From JAWKUK01 sp041398605 (GTDB lineage: Bacteria; Planctomycetota; UBA1135; GCA-002686595): DNA of 64,000 nt. The notes under the pieces are model-generated. The model saw only the letters and a program-made list of their open reading frames with translations. It made no database searches and was not told where the DNA came from. The position numbers were made by a program, and so were the translations under genes. Shown here piece after piece: positions 41,954 through 50,650 of the stretch. The stretch covers positions 496,001-560,000 of the forward strand of contig JAWKUK010000003.1 in assembly GCA_041398605.1 (NCBI GenBank), in the 5' to 3' direction. How positions within the stretch are numbered: the first letter of the stretch is position 1; every line of letters begins with the position of its first letter.

Positions 41954-43045
41954 TCACTTCCCGATCAGGAAGTGGCAGACGTCATCGGGCCGCATCACGT
42001 ACTCGCGGCCCTCGGTCCGCAGCTTGCCCTTGGCGCGAATGTTCGCCTCGGTCTTATGCTCCACGAGGTCCGCGACCGAGTACACCTCCGCGCGGATGAA
42101 GCTCTTCTCGAAGTCCGTGTGGATCACGCCCGCCGCGACCGGCGCGAGGTCGCCCGCGTGGATCGTCCAAGCCCGGATCTCCTTGGGCCCGGCGGTGTAG
42201 TACGTCTGCAGGCCAAGGAGCTCGTACGTCGCGCGCACGAGCCGCGCGAGGCCCGACTCGGCCACGCCGAGGTCCTCCATGAAGAGCGCGCGGTCGGCCT
42301 CGTCCATCTCGCGCAGCTCCGCCTCGACGTCCGCGCAGATCGGGATCCACTTGGAGCCCGTCGCGAGCGCGCGCTCGGCGACGCGCTGCGCGTACTCCGA
42401 CTTGCCCTCGAGGTCGTCGACCGACACGTTCGCGACGTAGAGCACGTCCTTGAGCGACATCAAGCACAGCGGCTTGAGCGCCGCGCGCTCCTTCGCCGTG
42501 AACGGCAACGTCCTCAGCGGTGTGCCCGCCTCGATCGCCGCCTTGGCGCGTTCGAAGACGTCCTTCTCGAACAGCGAGTCCTTGTCGCCCGAGCGCGCCT
42601 TCTTGCCCACGCGCTCGATCGCCTTCGACACGGTGTCGAGGTCCGCGAGCGCGAGCTCGAGCTCGATGATCTCGATGTCACCGATCGGGTCGACCGGCGA
42701 TTCGCGGACGACGTGCTCGCCGCCGAAGCAGCGCACCACCTGCATGATCGCGTCGGTCTCGCGGATGTTGGCGAGGAACTTGTTGCCGAGCCCCTCCCCC
42801 TTCGACGCGCCGGCGATCAAGCCAGCGATGTCGACAACCTTGACCGAGGCCGGGATGATCTCCTTCGACTCGATGTGGCGGCGAATCACCTCGAGGTTCG
42901 GGTCGGGGACCGGCGCCACCGCGACGTTCGGGTCGATCGTGCAGAACGGGAAGTTCCCCGCCTGCGCACCGGCCGCGGTGAGGGCATTGAAGAGGGTGCT
43001 CTTGCCAACGTTGGGCAAGCCGACGATTCCACAGCTGACGCTCAT
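41954..43045 (-). CDS. ychF: Ribosome-binding ATPase/GTPase YchF (OLA1 type)
   Basis: 363 residues, the usual YchF length. P-loop GLPNVGKSTLFNALTAAGAQ; family-specific NFPFCTIDPNVAVAPVPDPN; KVVDIAGLIAGASKGEGLGN (G3 region and the conserved switch-2 'AGLxxGAxxGxGLGN'); YVANVSVDDLE (G4-like NVS, with Asn-Val in place of NKxD, which makes the family prefer ATP). The TGS domain at the end reads LQTYYTAGPKEIRAWTIHAG. Involved in ribosome-linked stress responses in other bacteria. Upstream of it are ridA and coaD on the same strand, with a 27-base gap to ridA, so a ridA-ychF transcript is likely. Confidence 0.95.
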   Translation of the reverse strand: MSVSCGIVGLPNVGKSTLFNALTAAGAQAGNFPFCTIDPNVAVAPVPDPNLEVIRRHIESKEIIPASVKVVDIAGLIAGASKGEGLGNKFLANIRETDAIMQVVRCFGGEHVVRESPVDPIGDIEIIELELALADLDTVSKAIERVGKKARSGDKDSLFEKDVFERAKAAIEAGTPLRTLPFTAKERAALKPLCLMSLKDVLYVANVSVDDLEGKSEYAQRVAERALATGSKWIPICADVEAELREMDEADRALFMEDLGVAESGLARLVRATYELLGLQTYYTAGPKEIRAWTIHAGDLAPVAAGVIHTDFEKSFIRAEVYSVADLVEHKTEANIRAKGKLRTEGREYVMRPDDVCHFLIGK

Positions 43046-43072
43046 AGGAGGGCAAAGAGCTTACGGACCGCC

Positions 43073-43459
43073 TCAGGCGAGCGCCAGGCAATCGATCTCG
43101 ACCGCGACGCTGCGCGGCAGGGTGCGCACGGCGACCGTCGCGCGCGCCGGGGGCAGGTTGCCCGGGAAGAACCGCGCGTAGACCTCGTTCATGGCGGCAA
43201 AGTCGTCCATGTCCGCCAGGTAGACGTTGCACTTCACGACCTGGTTCAAGCTCGAGCCGGCCTCCGCGAGCACCGCCGCGAGGTTCTTCAAGACGCGTTC
43301 GGTCTGCGCCGCGACGTCGCCCTCGACGAGCTGGCCCGTCTTCGGATCGATCGCGATCTGGCCGGAACAGTGCACGAAGCCGCCAGCGACGACGGCTTGG
43401 CTGTAAGGGCCGATCGCTGCGGGCGCGTTCGGCGAGAGGATGATCCTGCGGTCGCTCAT
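43073..43459 (-). CDS. ridA: RidA family 2-iminobutanoate/2-iminopropanoate deaminase
   Basis: 128 residues. Deaminates reactive enamine/imine intermediates made by PLP enzymes. Family residues are present: PAAIGPYSQAVVAGGFVHCS (PYSxA), VLKNLAAVLAEAGSSLNQVV (helix), KCNVYLADMDDFAAMNEVYA and PPARATVAVRTLP, which contains the substrate-carboxylate Arg. ATG at 43459 overlaps the coaD stop by 4 bases (ATGA). Length is standard for the family. Confidence 0.92.
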   Translation of the reverse strand: MSDRRIILSPNAPAAIGPYSQAVVAGGFVHCSGQIAIDPKTGQLVEGDVAAQTERVLKNLAAVLAEAGSSLNQVVKCNVYLADMDDFAAMNEVYARFFPGNLPPARATVAVRTLPRSVAVEIDCLALA

Positions 43460-44103
43460 GAAGGTCTTTCGTCGGGGGTCTGGGTCGTGGTGAGTTTCGC
43501 GCGCAACGCCGAGGCGACGTGCGCGGGGACAAAGTGCGAGACGTCTCCACCCATACGCGCGATCTGACGCACGAACGTGCTGGAAACGTGGGCGTGTTCA
43601 GGCGCTGACAGCAGGAGCACCGTGTCGAGCCAGGGCGCCATCGCGCGGTTCGTATGCGCCATTTGGCGCTCGTACTCGAGGTCCGTCGCGTTGCGGACGC
43701 CGCGCACGACGGTCCGCGTCCCGAGGCGCGCCGCGCCATCGACGAGGAGCCCCGTCAGCGGCTCGACGCGCACGCCCGGGATGCCTGCGGTCGCGGCCTG
43801 CAGCAGCGCGACGCGCTCCTCGAGCGTGAACACGTGCCGCTTGTCGTGGTGCGCGGCCGGCGCGACGACGACCTCGTCAAAGAGCGCCGCCGCGCGCCGG
43901 ACGAGGTCGACGTGCCCGAGCGTCACGGGGTCGAACGTACCCGGGAATACCGCGCGGCGCGGGCTGCCACACGCATCGGCGCCGCCGGCGGGCGCTGCAG
44001 GGTTCGCGCCAGGCGCCGCTCCGGGCGTCGCGCCGGGCGTCGCTCCGGGCGCCGATCCGGGGTTCGATCCGGGGGGCAATGCGGCGGGCTCGTAGGCGCT
44101 CAT
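43456..44103 (-). CDS. coaD: Phosphopantetheine adenylyltransferase CoaD, with a repeat-rich N-terminal extension
   Basis: 215 residues: a ~48-residue extension made of PGSNPGSAPGATPGATPGA-type repeats, then a standard CoaD of ~165 residues. It transfers AMP to phosphopantetheine in coenzyme A synthesis. Core signatures: RAVFPGTFDPVTLGHVDLVR (T/HxGH nucleotide motif), APAAHHDKRHVFTLEERVAL, and RGVRNATDLEYERQMAHTNR; the SSTFVR end motif is intact in HAHVSSTFVRQIARMGG. The extension starts at the ATG at 44103 and is unusual for this enzyme; an internal start is not obvious. Divergent from comEC across 210 bases. Confidence 0.9.
   Translation of the reverse strand: MSAYEPAALPPGSNPGSAPGATPGATPGAAPGANPAAPAGGADACGSPRRAVFPGTFDPVTLGHVDLVRRAAALFDEVVVAPAAHHDKRHVFTLEERVALLQAATAGIPGVRVEPLTGLLVDGAARLGTRTVVRGVRNATDLEYERQMAHTNRAMAPWLDTVLLLSAPEHAHVSSTFVRQIARMGGDVSHFVPAHVASALRAKLTTTQTPDERPS
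44001..44076 (-). repeat. Imperfect 12-base tandem repeats coding the CoaD extension
   Basis: About six imperfect copies of GCGTCGCGCCGG/GCGTCGCTCCGG and GGTTCGATCCGG. On the coding strand they give Pro-Gly-Ala/Ser-Asn-Pro repeats in the extension of CoaD. One more case of short tandem repeats at a gene 5' end. Confidence 0.7.
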
Positions 44104-44313
44104 CGAGGCGAGCAGTGTAGCGGCAGGCCAACGCGCCCCGGCCCCCAGATCCCGCGCGACCAGAGCGGGGACGATCCCCCGCAACCGTCGGGCGCGCCGG
44201 GGGGTCCGGGGGTAGGCGCTCCGAAGCCAGGGGCGCCGCTCCCGCCGCCCTGCCCGACCCGCCCCCAGCGACGTCTGCGCGGCGCCTCACCGTCCCGATC
44301 CGAAACCCGCCGC

Positions 44314-46908
44314 ATGAGCGACGTCGCCGCGCCCGAGACGCTGGCCGCAGGCCAATCGCACACGACGGGCCAGTCGCACACGGGGGGCCAGTCGCACACG
44401 AGGGAACTGGGCGGGGGCCCGGGCGCCGCGCCTCGGCCCATGCTCGTCGCGGCCTTGGCCCTCGCCGCGGGCTCCGCCGCCGCGGCCCCCGGGCTGCGGC
44501 TCGGCGAGCGCGAAGGGGCCCTCGCCCTCAGCGTCGCCCTCGGCCTCGGCGCGCTTGCGGCGGCGCGCCGCGCGCCCCGTCACGCCGGCATCGCGCTCCT
44601 AGCGCTCGCGCCGGCGGGCGCGTGGCGGGCCGCGGCTGAGCCGGGATTGCAGGGACCCAACGCGCCGATCGGAGGCACGCTGCTCGAGGGACCGACCGCC
44701 ACAGCGTTTGGCGCGGAGCGCTGGCGATTGTCGAGCGTCCCGATGCCGATCGAGCTCGCGCCCGGCATCGCGCGGCAGGGCGAGCGCGTGACGATCGACG
44801 CGCGCAGCAGCGCGGTCCAGGTCGCCGCTGGGCCGCACAGCGATGCGCACGCCCGGACCCCGATCACCCTGCGTCCCCGGGCCGACGAGCTGCGCCGGGT
44901 TGAGAGTGCGCGCCGGATCGAGGAGCTCACACGGCAGGGGCCGGCGCTCGCGAGCGCCCTTGCCGATCGCAGCGATGGCGCAAACGAGGCTGGCCAAGAG
45001 GGCGGCCACGGAGCGCGCGAGGCAAGGCGATCCACGCTCGCGGGCCTGCGCGAGCACGGCCTCGCGCGCCTGGCGGGCGACGCGGCTCCGGCGCGCGCGG
45101 GGCTCCTCGCAGCGCTGTTGCTTGGCTCGAGGGACGGGGTCTCGCCATCCGAAGGCGAGGTCTTCACGCGCACGGGCACACGCCACCTGCTCGCGTTGTC
45201 CGGGCTGCACTTCGGGCTCGTGGCTTGGCTCCTGGGCCGCCCCTTGGCGCGCGGCATGCACCGGGTCCTCGTGGCGTGCCTGTGCTTCGCCGCTGCTGCG
45301 AGCGCTCCGCTCCGGGTCGGCAGGCGCCTCGCCGCGGCGCTCGCGTGGACGCGACGCCAGGGTCCGGGCCCGTTGCTCGGCCTCGCTGCGCTGGCGTTTG
45401 TCCCGCTCGCCGGCAGCGGCGCGCCAGCGGCCCGCGCGGCGGTCGCGCTCGCGCTCGCCTCGTTCGCGCCAGTCGTGCGCTCCGGCGGCAGCACCTCCGG
45501 GCGCAGGCCCGACCCGCTCTCGCTGTGGAGCGTCGCGCTGGCGCTCGAGCTCTTGGACGAGCCCTCGGCGGCCCTCAACGTCGGGGTCCAGCTCTCGTAC
45601 GGGGCCACGTTTGCATTGATCGTCGCGACGCGGCCGACCTTCGAGCGCTGCTTGGCCTGCCTGCCCGGCGGCGGCCGCATCGCGCCGGTCGACCGCGGCG
45701 GCCGACGGCGGGCAGCGCTCTGGCGTGTGCCAGCAGAGCGGGCGCTGCGGAGCGCGATCGGCGCGCTCGCCGTCGGCGGCGTCGCGACCGCAGCCACCTT
45801 GCCGTTCACGTGGGCGCGCTTTGGCGAGTGGAGCCCCGTCGGCATCCTCGCGACGCCGGTCATCATGCCCTGCGTGGCGGCGGCGCTCGTGACTGGGTAT
45901 GGCTGGCTGCTGGCGCCTGACGTCATCCCGCGCGCAGCGCCCGGCTGGTCGGTCGAGCTCATGGTGCGCGCTCTGGAGTGGTTCGATCGCGCCCCGCTGT
46001 CCCCGATGGTGTTGCCGGGCGCCTCAACCGCGTGGCTCTACGCGGCGACGGCGCTCCTGATCTGCGCGCTGCGCGAGCCCCCCGGCGGCGCGCGGGCCCG
46101 CGCGGGGCTCGCGGCGGGCGGCCTCGCGCTCCTAGCACCGATGCTGCGTCCCGCCGACGAGCCGCTGGGCCTTGAGCTCGTGGCGCTGGACGTCGGGCGC
46201 GGGCGCGCGCTGCTGCTCCGCGCCCCCGAGTGCGGCGTGTGGCTGATCGATGCTGGCTCAGGGGACCGCGCGGGCGTCGCGCGCCGCGCGATCGCGCCGA
46301 CCCTGCGCGCTTGGCGCACGCGCACGCTCGGGGTCGTGCTGACGACGGGCGACCGCGCCCACGGCGGCGACCTGCCGTGGCTCACCGAGCGCTTCCGGGT
46401 CCACACCTGGTGCGGCGCGCCCCCCGAGGCCGTCGGCGCCCGAACGGCCCCCGACACGCGGCGCTTCGACGTCGACGGACGCGGCGGCGTCGCGGAGCTG
46501 GCGCTCGGTGGCGGCGCCGCGCCCGTCATCGAATTGGTGCGCAGCGGCGGAGAGGACGTGCGGTCCCTCGTCGTGCGCTACCACGGCAGCGCGATCGCCG
46601 TCGTCGGCGACCTCGACGAGGGCGCGCTGGGGGACCTCCTCGCGCGCGGCTGGCTCGACGACCGTTTCGAGGTCGCCCCCCAACCCGCGCCCGCGGCGCC
46701 GCACAGGACAGGCTTCGACGTCGTCGTCTTGCCAAGCAACGGAGGCGCAGGGCGCTGGCTGGGGGCGCTCCTCGACGCGACACGCCCGCGGCAAGCCTGG
46801 TCCTTCGACGACCGAGCGGGGTCCGCGGCGGCCGAGCTCGCGCGCCGGGCGATCCGCTATGCGGACATCGCGACACAAGGCCCCCAGCGCTTCTTCGTAC
46901 ACAACTGA
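44314..46908 (+). CDS. comEC: ComEC/Rec2-family DNA-uptake-type membrane protein with degenerate hydrolase domain
   Basis: 864 residues, multi-pass. Region ~20-120 has two early hydrophobic helices; the OB-like domain follows; the ComEC competence domain (~280-600) includes LLLGSRDGVSPSEGEVFTRT, GTRHLLALSGLHFGLVAWL (conserved LSGLH), ALNVGVQLSYGATFALIVAT (QLSYxAT) and several helices. The final metallo-beta-lactamase-like domain begins LELVALDVGRGRALLLRAPE and continues WLIDAGSGDRAGVARRAI. The metal-binding HxDxDH motif reads TTGDRAHGGD, so two ligands are lost. ATG at 44314 is followed by a GQSHT repeat (three copies). Role: DNA import channel in transformation; the loss may leave transport without a nuclease function (inference). 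Confidence 0.82.
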   Translation: MSDVAAPETLAAGQSHTTGQSHTGGQSHTRELGGGPGAAPRPMLVAALALAAGSAAAAPGLRLGEREGALALSVALGLGALAAARRAPRHAGIALLALAPAGAWRAAAEPGLQGPNAPIGGTLLEGPTATAFGAERWRLSSVPMPIELAPGIARQGERVTIDARSSAVQVAAGPHSDAHARTPITLRPRADELRRVESARRIEELTRQGPALASALADRSDGANEAGQEGGHGAREARRSTLAGLREHGLARLAGDAAPARAGLLAALLLGSRDGVSPSEGEVFTRTGTRHLLALSGLHFGLVAWLLGRPLARGMHRVLVACLCFAAAASAPLRVGRRLAAALAWTRRQGPGPLLGLAALAFVPLAGSGAPAARAAVALALASFAPVVRSGGSTSGRRPDPLSLWSVALALELLDEPSAALNVGVQLSYGATFALIVATRPTFERCLACLPGGGRIAPVDRGGRRRAALWRVPAERALRSAIGALAVGGVATAATLPFTWARFGEWSPVGILATPVIMPCVAAALVTGYGWLLAPDVIPRAAPGWSVELMVRALEWFDRAPLSPMVLPGASTAWLYAATALLICALREPPGGARARAGLAAGGLALLAPMLRPADEPLGLELVALDVGRGRALLLRAPECGVWLIDAGSGDRAGVARRAIAPTLRAWRTRTLGVVLTTGDRAHGGDLPWLTERFRVHTWCGAPPEAVGARTAPDTRRFDVDGRGGVAELALGGGAAPVIELVRSGGEDVRSLVVRYHGSAIAVVGDLDEGALGDLLARGWLDDRFEVAPQPAPAAPHRTGFDVVVLPSNGGAGRWLGALLDATRPRQAWSFDDRAGSAAAELARRAIRYADIATQGPQRFFVHN
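44350..44403 (+). repeat. 18-base tandem repeat (three units) at the comEC start
   Basis: GGCCAATCGCACACGACG and two variants encode GQSHTT, GQSHTG and GQSHTR, within the first 30 codons of comEC. Multiples of 3 keep the frame, so unit gain or loss would alter only the tail length. Confidence 0.88.
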
Positions 46909-47075
46909 GCCGCACACTCCGACCGAGCGCGCAACGTGAGGCTGACGTAATCCAGCCCGGGATCGGGCGGAATCTTGCGACCCCGGTAGCTTGGAGGGGT
47001 ACTTCCCTCCGAGACGTCGGCCCACCGCGCGCCCATCCACCACCGCGCCGCGCCCGGTCGCGTTCCTCCCTGATC

Positions 47076-48635
47076 ATGCACGAGGCCAACCAAGCCGCGC
47101 CGAGCGGCGGCGCCGCCGCCCCTATCGACAGCACCCCGTTCGACAGCACCCCGTTCGAGAGCGCCCCTATCGGCAGCACCCTGCCGACGGGAGAGACAGC
47201 TGCAGGCAGGTCAAGGCACGGTCGCCGGCGCACGGCCCAGCAGGGCTGGTCGCTCGGCGCGGTCGCGCTCGCCTCCATGATCCCGCTGCAGCGCGCCACA
47301 GCCGCGCCGAACTTGCCCTCTCCGCTTGCTCCTCCTCGCAGTGCGGACGCCATGCCGTGGACGCAAGACGCCCGCGAGCGAGACACCCCTGAGCGAGGCA
47401 CCCCTGAGCGAGACACCCCTGAGGCATCCGCGGACGCGACCCGCGCGCTGAAGCGGATCCTCTTCTTGACGGGCGGCGGCGCGCTGCGCGCCATCGCGCG
47501 CCAGGAGGGCTCGGACTGGCAAGTGAAGGACCGCGCCGCCTGGCTGACGATCCCCGCCGCCGCGGTGGCACGCGTCGAGCTCGAGAAGGACGTGCTGCGC
47601 GCCTTCGAGCGGTCGCTGCGTGACGCGTTCAAGGTCGAGGACCTCCCTTCGTCGCTCGACGCGCGCGCTGCGGCGGTCGCCCTCGGCCTGGACTCGGGCC
47701 TGCTGCAAGAAGCGATGACCGCTGCCGAGGTCATCCTGCGCGACTTCCCCACTCACCGCGCGACGCGCGACGTCCTGCTCGACCGCGCGGCCTTGTTCCG
47801 GGTGCCGCAGGTCGCCCGCGACCAGGGTGAGGGCCCTGCAGCAAGCGACGGCGCGCCGGGCACCGGCCCGACCGAGGCCCCCGCCGCGGCAGGTCCGTTC
47901 GAGCCCATCCTGCGCTTTGCGGCCCAGAACGGGCGCGCGCTGCGCGAGGTCTGCGTGCTCCGCCTCGGCGAGTCCGCCCACAGCGGCCCCGAGCGCGACG
48001 CGCTGCGCGCGACGCTCGCGGCCGAGCTCCGCGCGCCGCAGCCAGGCCGCCGCAGCTTCGCGGCGCTGGCCCAGGCGCGCCTCTTCCCTGGCGAGGCGCT
48101 CGAGGCGCTCTTTGTGCACGCGCTGCGCGACACCTCGGTCGAGGTCCGCGCAGAGGCCGCCCGGGCGGTCGGGGCTGCGGGTGACCCGGGGCTCGTCCTG
48201 CCGCTCGTCCGGGTGCTCGAGGGGTCTGCCTCAACGAAGATGCGCCGGCACGCCGCGGAGGCGCTGGGCCATACGGGGTACCAGACCGCCGTCGCGCCGC
48301 TCGTGGGACGCCTCTCGGCCCTCGCGGCGGCCGCCAAGGCCGGCGCGAACGCGCAGCGGATCCCCCACTCCAGCATCTTCATCGGGCGCCAATTTGCGTA
48401 CATCCAAGACTTCGACGTCGAGGTGGCGCAGCTGCAGTCCGTCGCCGACCCCCAGGTCAACGTCCTCATCGAGGGTCAAGCCCTCGACGCGGGCGTCGTC
48501 GGCAGCGTCGAGTACCGCGAGATGATCGTGGTCGAGCGAGCGACGATCCAGCGCGCGCTGCAGGCCCTGACCGGGGCGCGCCCGGGCGGGCACGCGCGCG
48601 ACTGGATCCAATGGTGGGAGCGCCAGGCCCAGTAG
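47076..48635 (+). CDS. HEAT-repeat protein with repeat-rich N-terminus
   Basis: 519 residues. Starts MHEANQAAPSGGAAAPIDST with a DSTPFDSTPFES duplication and later ERDTPERGTPERDTPE repeats. A hydrophobic stretch (WSLGAVALASMIPLQRATAA) ends in ATAA and could be a signal peptide preceded by a long charged region. The rest is mainly helical; ~340-420 has HEAT-like units (LFVHALRDTSVEVRAEAARA and VLPLVRVLEGSASTKMRRHA, then AEALGHTGYQTAVAPLVGRL). Such repeats bind proteins. 99 bases before the ABC operon; probably a separate transcript but functionally maybe linked. No enzyme motif seen. Also notable: RQFAYIQDFDVEVAQLQSVA at ~430-450. Confidence 0.72.
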   Translation: MHEANQAAPSGGAAAPIDSTPFDSTPFESAPIGSTLPTGETAAGRSRHGRRRTAQQGWSLGAVALASMIPLQRATAAPNLPSPLAPPRSADAMPWTQDARERDTPERGTPERDTPEASADATRALKRILFLTGGGALRAIARQEGSDWQVKDRAAWLTIPAAAVARVELEKDVLRAFERSLRDAFKVEDLPSSLDARAAAVALGLDSGLLQEAMTAAEVILRDFPTHRATRDVLLDRAALFRVPQVARDQGEGPAASDGAPGTGPTEAPAAAGPFEPILRFAAQNGRALREVCVLRLGESAHSGPERDALRATLAAELRAPQPGRRSFAALAQARLFPGEALEALFVHALRDTSVEVRAEAARAVGAAGDPGLVLPLVRVLEGSASTKMRRHAAEALGHTGYQTAVAPLVGRLSALAAAAKAGANAQRIPHSSIFIGRQFAYIQDFDVEVAQLQSVADPQVNVLIEGQALDAGVVGSVEYREMIVVERATIQRALQALTGARPGGHARDWIQWWERQAQ

Positions 48636-48734
48636 GCGCGCGCTCGCCGGGACCACGCAGGGGGCGCCAGGCGGCGATTTTTTGCGGCGGGTCGACACGC
48701 GAACCGATCCCTCCGGTTCGCTACCGTGTCTGGA

Positions 48735-49724
48735 ATGAGGGACAGCGCGGCGCTCCGCGTCCAGGGCCTCGTGAAGCGCTACGGCGCCTTCACCGCCGTG
48801 GACTCGGTCGATCTCACCGTCGAGCGAGGGCAGGCGTACGGATTGCTGGGGCCAAACGGCTCGGGCAAGACGACGACCCTGTCCTGCGTGCTCGGGTTGC
48901 TGGACGCTTCGGGCGGCAAGGCGGAGGTGCTCGGGGTCCCTTCGGACCGCCTCTACGAGCTGCAAGGGCGCCTCGCGTGCGTCTTTGACACGCCGGCGCT
49001 CCTGCCCGGCCACACGATCGGCCAGAACCTCGCGTACCACCGACGCCTGCGGGGCCCCGCCAGCCCCAAGGGGGCTGGGATCGACGAGGGCGCGGCGCTC
49101 GAGCTCGTCGGGCTCGGCGGCCTCGCCAAGCGCCGCGCCTCGAACCTGTCGCTCGGGCAGAAGAAGCGCCTGTCACTCGCGGCGGCGCTCTCGGGCGAGC
49201 CGGAGCTGATCATCCTGGACGAGCCGTTGTCCGGCCTCGACCCGATGGGCGTGCGAGACATCATGCACCTCTTTGCCGAGCTCCACGGCCGCGGCATCAC
49301 GCTCATCGTCTCGAGCCACCGCCTGCACGAGATGCAGGCGCTGCTCACCCACTGCGCCGTCATCCATCGCGGGCGCGTGTTGCACGAGGGCACCCTCGAG
49401 TCGCTGCTCGGCGACGATGCAACGGTCCACGTCCGCGCCGGTGACGAAGCGCGCGCACGCGTCGCGCTCGCGGACCTAGGCGAAGTGACCAACGCGCCCG
49501 AGGGCGGCCTGCATGTGCGCTCGCAGCCCGGTGACGCTCCCCGCATCGCGCGCGCGCTCGTCGCAGCGGGCATCGACTTGCAGGCGCTCGCGCCGCAACG
49601 CCGCGGGCTGCAAGCCGCGTTCGAAGCCCTCGTCGACCAGGACCTCGCGCGCCACGGCGAAGCGCACGCCGAGCCGCACTTGCCCAGCCTCCACGCCCAG
49701 CGCGCGAACGGGGGTGCGGCGTGA
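48735..49724 (+). CDS. ABC transporter ATP-binding protein
   Basis: 329 residues from ATG 48735 (MRDSAALRVQGLVKRYGAFT); a GTG three codons earlier (48726) is also in frame. Walker A is GLLGPNGSGKTTTLS, Q-loop near GRLACVFDTPALLPG, signature NLSLGQKKRLSLAAALSGEP (LSLGQ), Walker B LIILDEPLSGLDPMG and the H-loop SSHRLHEMQALLT. Extra ~90 residues at the C-terminus (VHVRAGDEARARVALADLGE) as in CcmA-type transporters with regulatory domains. The stop overlaps the permease start (GTGA). Energises export or extrusion by the adjacent permease; substrate unknown. Confidence 0.92.
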   Translation: MRDSAALRVQGLVKRYGAFTAVDSVDLTVERGQAYGLLGPNGSGKTTTLSCVLGLLDASGGKAEVLGVPSDRLYELQGRLACVFDTPALLPGHTIGQNLAYHRRLRGPASPKGAGIDEGAALELVGLGGLAKRRASNLSLGQKKRLSLAAALSGEPELIILDEPLSGLDPMGVRDIMHLFAELHGRGITLIVSSHRLHEMQALLTHCAVIHRGRVLHEGTLESLLGDDATVHVRAGDEARARVALADLGEVTNAPEGGLHVRSQPGDAPRIARALVAAGIDLQALAPQRRGLQAAFEALVDQDLARHGEAHAEPHLPSLHAQRANGGAA

Positions 49725-50578
49725 GGGGCACGTTCCGGGTCCTGCGGGCCGAATGGATGCGCCTCGTGTCGGCGCGCACAGCGTGGGTCGCGGCAGCGTT
49801 GCTCGTGCTCGTGCCGATCCTGCGCGTCGCGGCGTCCGTCGCCGGCCAGCGCCTCGAAGCGCTCGAACAAGAGGCGCGCGGCGGCGCGGGCTCGATCGGC
49901 CTCGATGGCGGCACGGGGTGGGCGCCCTTCGTCGATGGCTGGCGCGCGGGCCTCGTCCTCGGCCTCGCGCTCTTGCTCGTCCACGCGGCGCGCGCGCTGG
50001 CCGGCGACCGAGAGACCGGCGTGCTGCGCATCGCCGTGACGCGCAGCGCCTCGCGCACGGGCGCCCTGGCCGGGCGCGCGCTGCTCGGCCCGATCATGGT
50101 GCTGATCGTCGCCGCTCTCACGGGGCTCGGCGCCTTCGCCGCAGCGCGCTTCGCCGGCGACTTCGGGCCGCTCGTCGAGGACCAGTTCGAGATCGCGCCG
50201 GCCTCGGAATTGGCGCTGGAGCTCACGCGGTCCCTGTGTGTGTCGTTGCTCGGCCTCTGCGCCGTGCACGCGTTCGGGCTGCTCGTCTCGACCGCGGCGC
50301 GCGGCGCGGTGATCGCGCTCGCCGCCTCGCTCGCTACGCTGCTGCTCTGGGACGTCTTCAAAGGCTCGTTGGGCGACGCAAAATGGTGGTTCTTCGCGAG
50401 CCACGCCACGACCTTCATCGACGGCTCGGCCATGAACGAGATGGCCGGTGTGGCGCGCGGATACTCCGACAAGGGCCTGGCCGAGGACGTGTTTCGCCGC
50501 GGCCTCGTGCTCGCGCCCGTGTGGACCCTCGCAATGGTCTCACTCTCTGCCTTGCTCTTGCGCCGCCGCGCCCTATGA
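49721..50578 (+). CDS. ABC-2 type permease
   Basis: 285 residues starting with GTG 49721, coupled to the ATPase by a GTGA overlap. Hydrophobic segments: TAWVAAALLVLVPILRVAAS, GWRAGLVLGLALLLVHAARA, PIMVLIVAALTGLGAFAAAR, RSLCVSLLGLCAVHAFGLLV with GAVIALAASLATLLLWDVFK, and a last VWTLAMVSLSALLL. The extracytoplasmic loop contains QRLEALEQEARGG. Fits ABC-2-type membrane subunits of the two-gene exporter kind. With the ATPase it probably moves a lipid, sugar or peptide. It is followed after 72 bases by a PDZ lipoprotein gene and two FG-GAP genes. Confidence 0.85.
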   Translation: MRGTFRVLRAEWMRLVSARTAWVAAALLVLVPILRVAASVAGQRLEALEQEARGGAGSIGLDGGTGWAPFVDGWRAGLVLGLALLLVHAARALAGDRETGVLRIAVTRSASRTGALAGRALLGPIMVLIVAALTGLGAFAAARFAGDFGPLVEDQFEIAPASELALELTRSLCVSLLGLCAVHAFGLLVSTAARGAVIALAASLATLLLWDVFKGSLGDAKWWFFASHATTFIDGSAMNEMAGVARGYSDKGLAEDVFRRGLVLAPVWTLAMVSLSALLLRRRAL

Positions 50579-50650
50579 GCGTTCGACGCGTGCGCCTCGA
50601 CCGGCGGCGCCCCCTGGCACCTCCCAGCGCCAATTCTTGAAGATGCTGCA

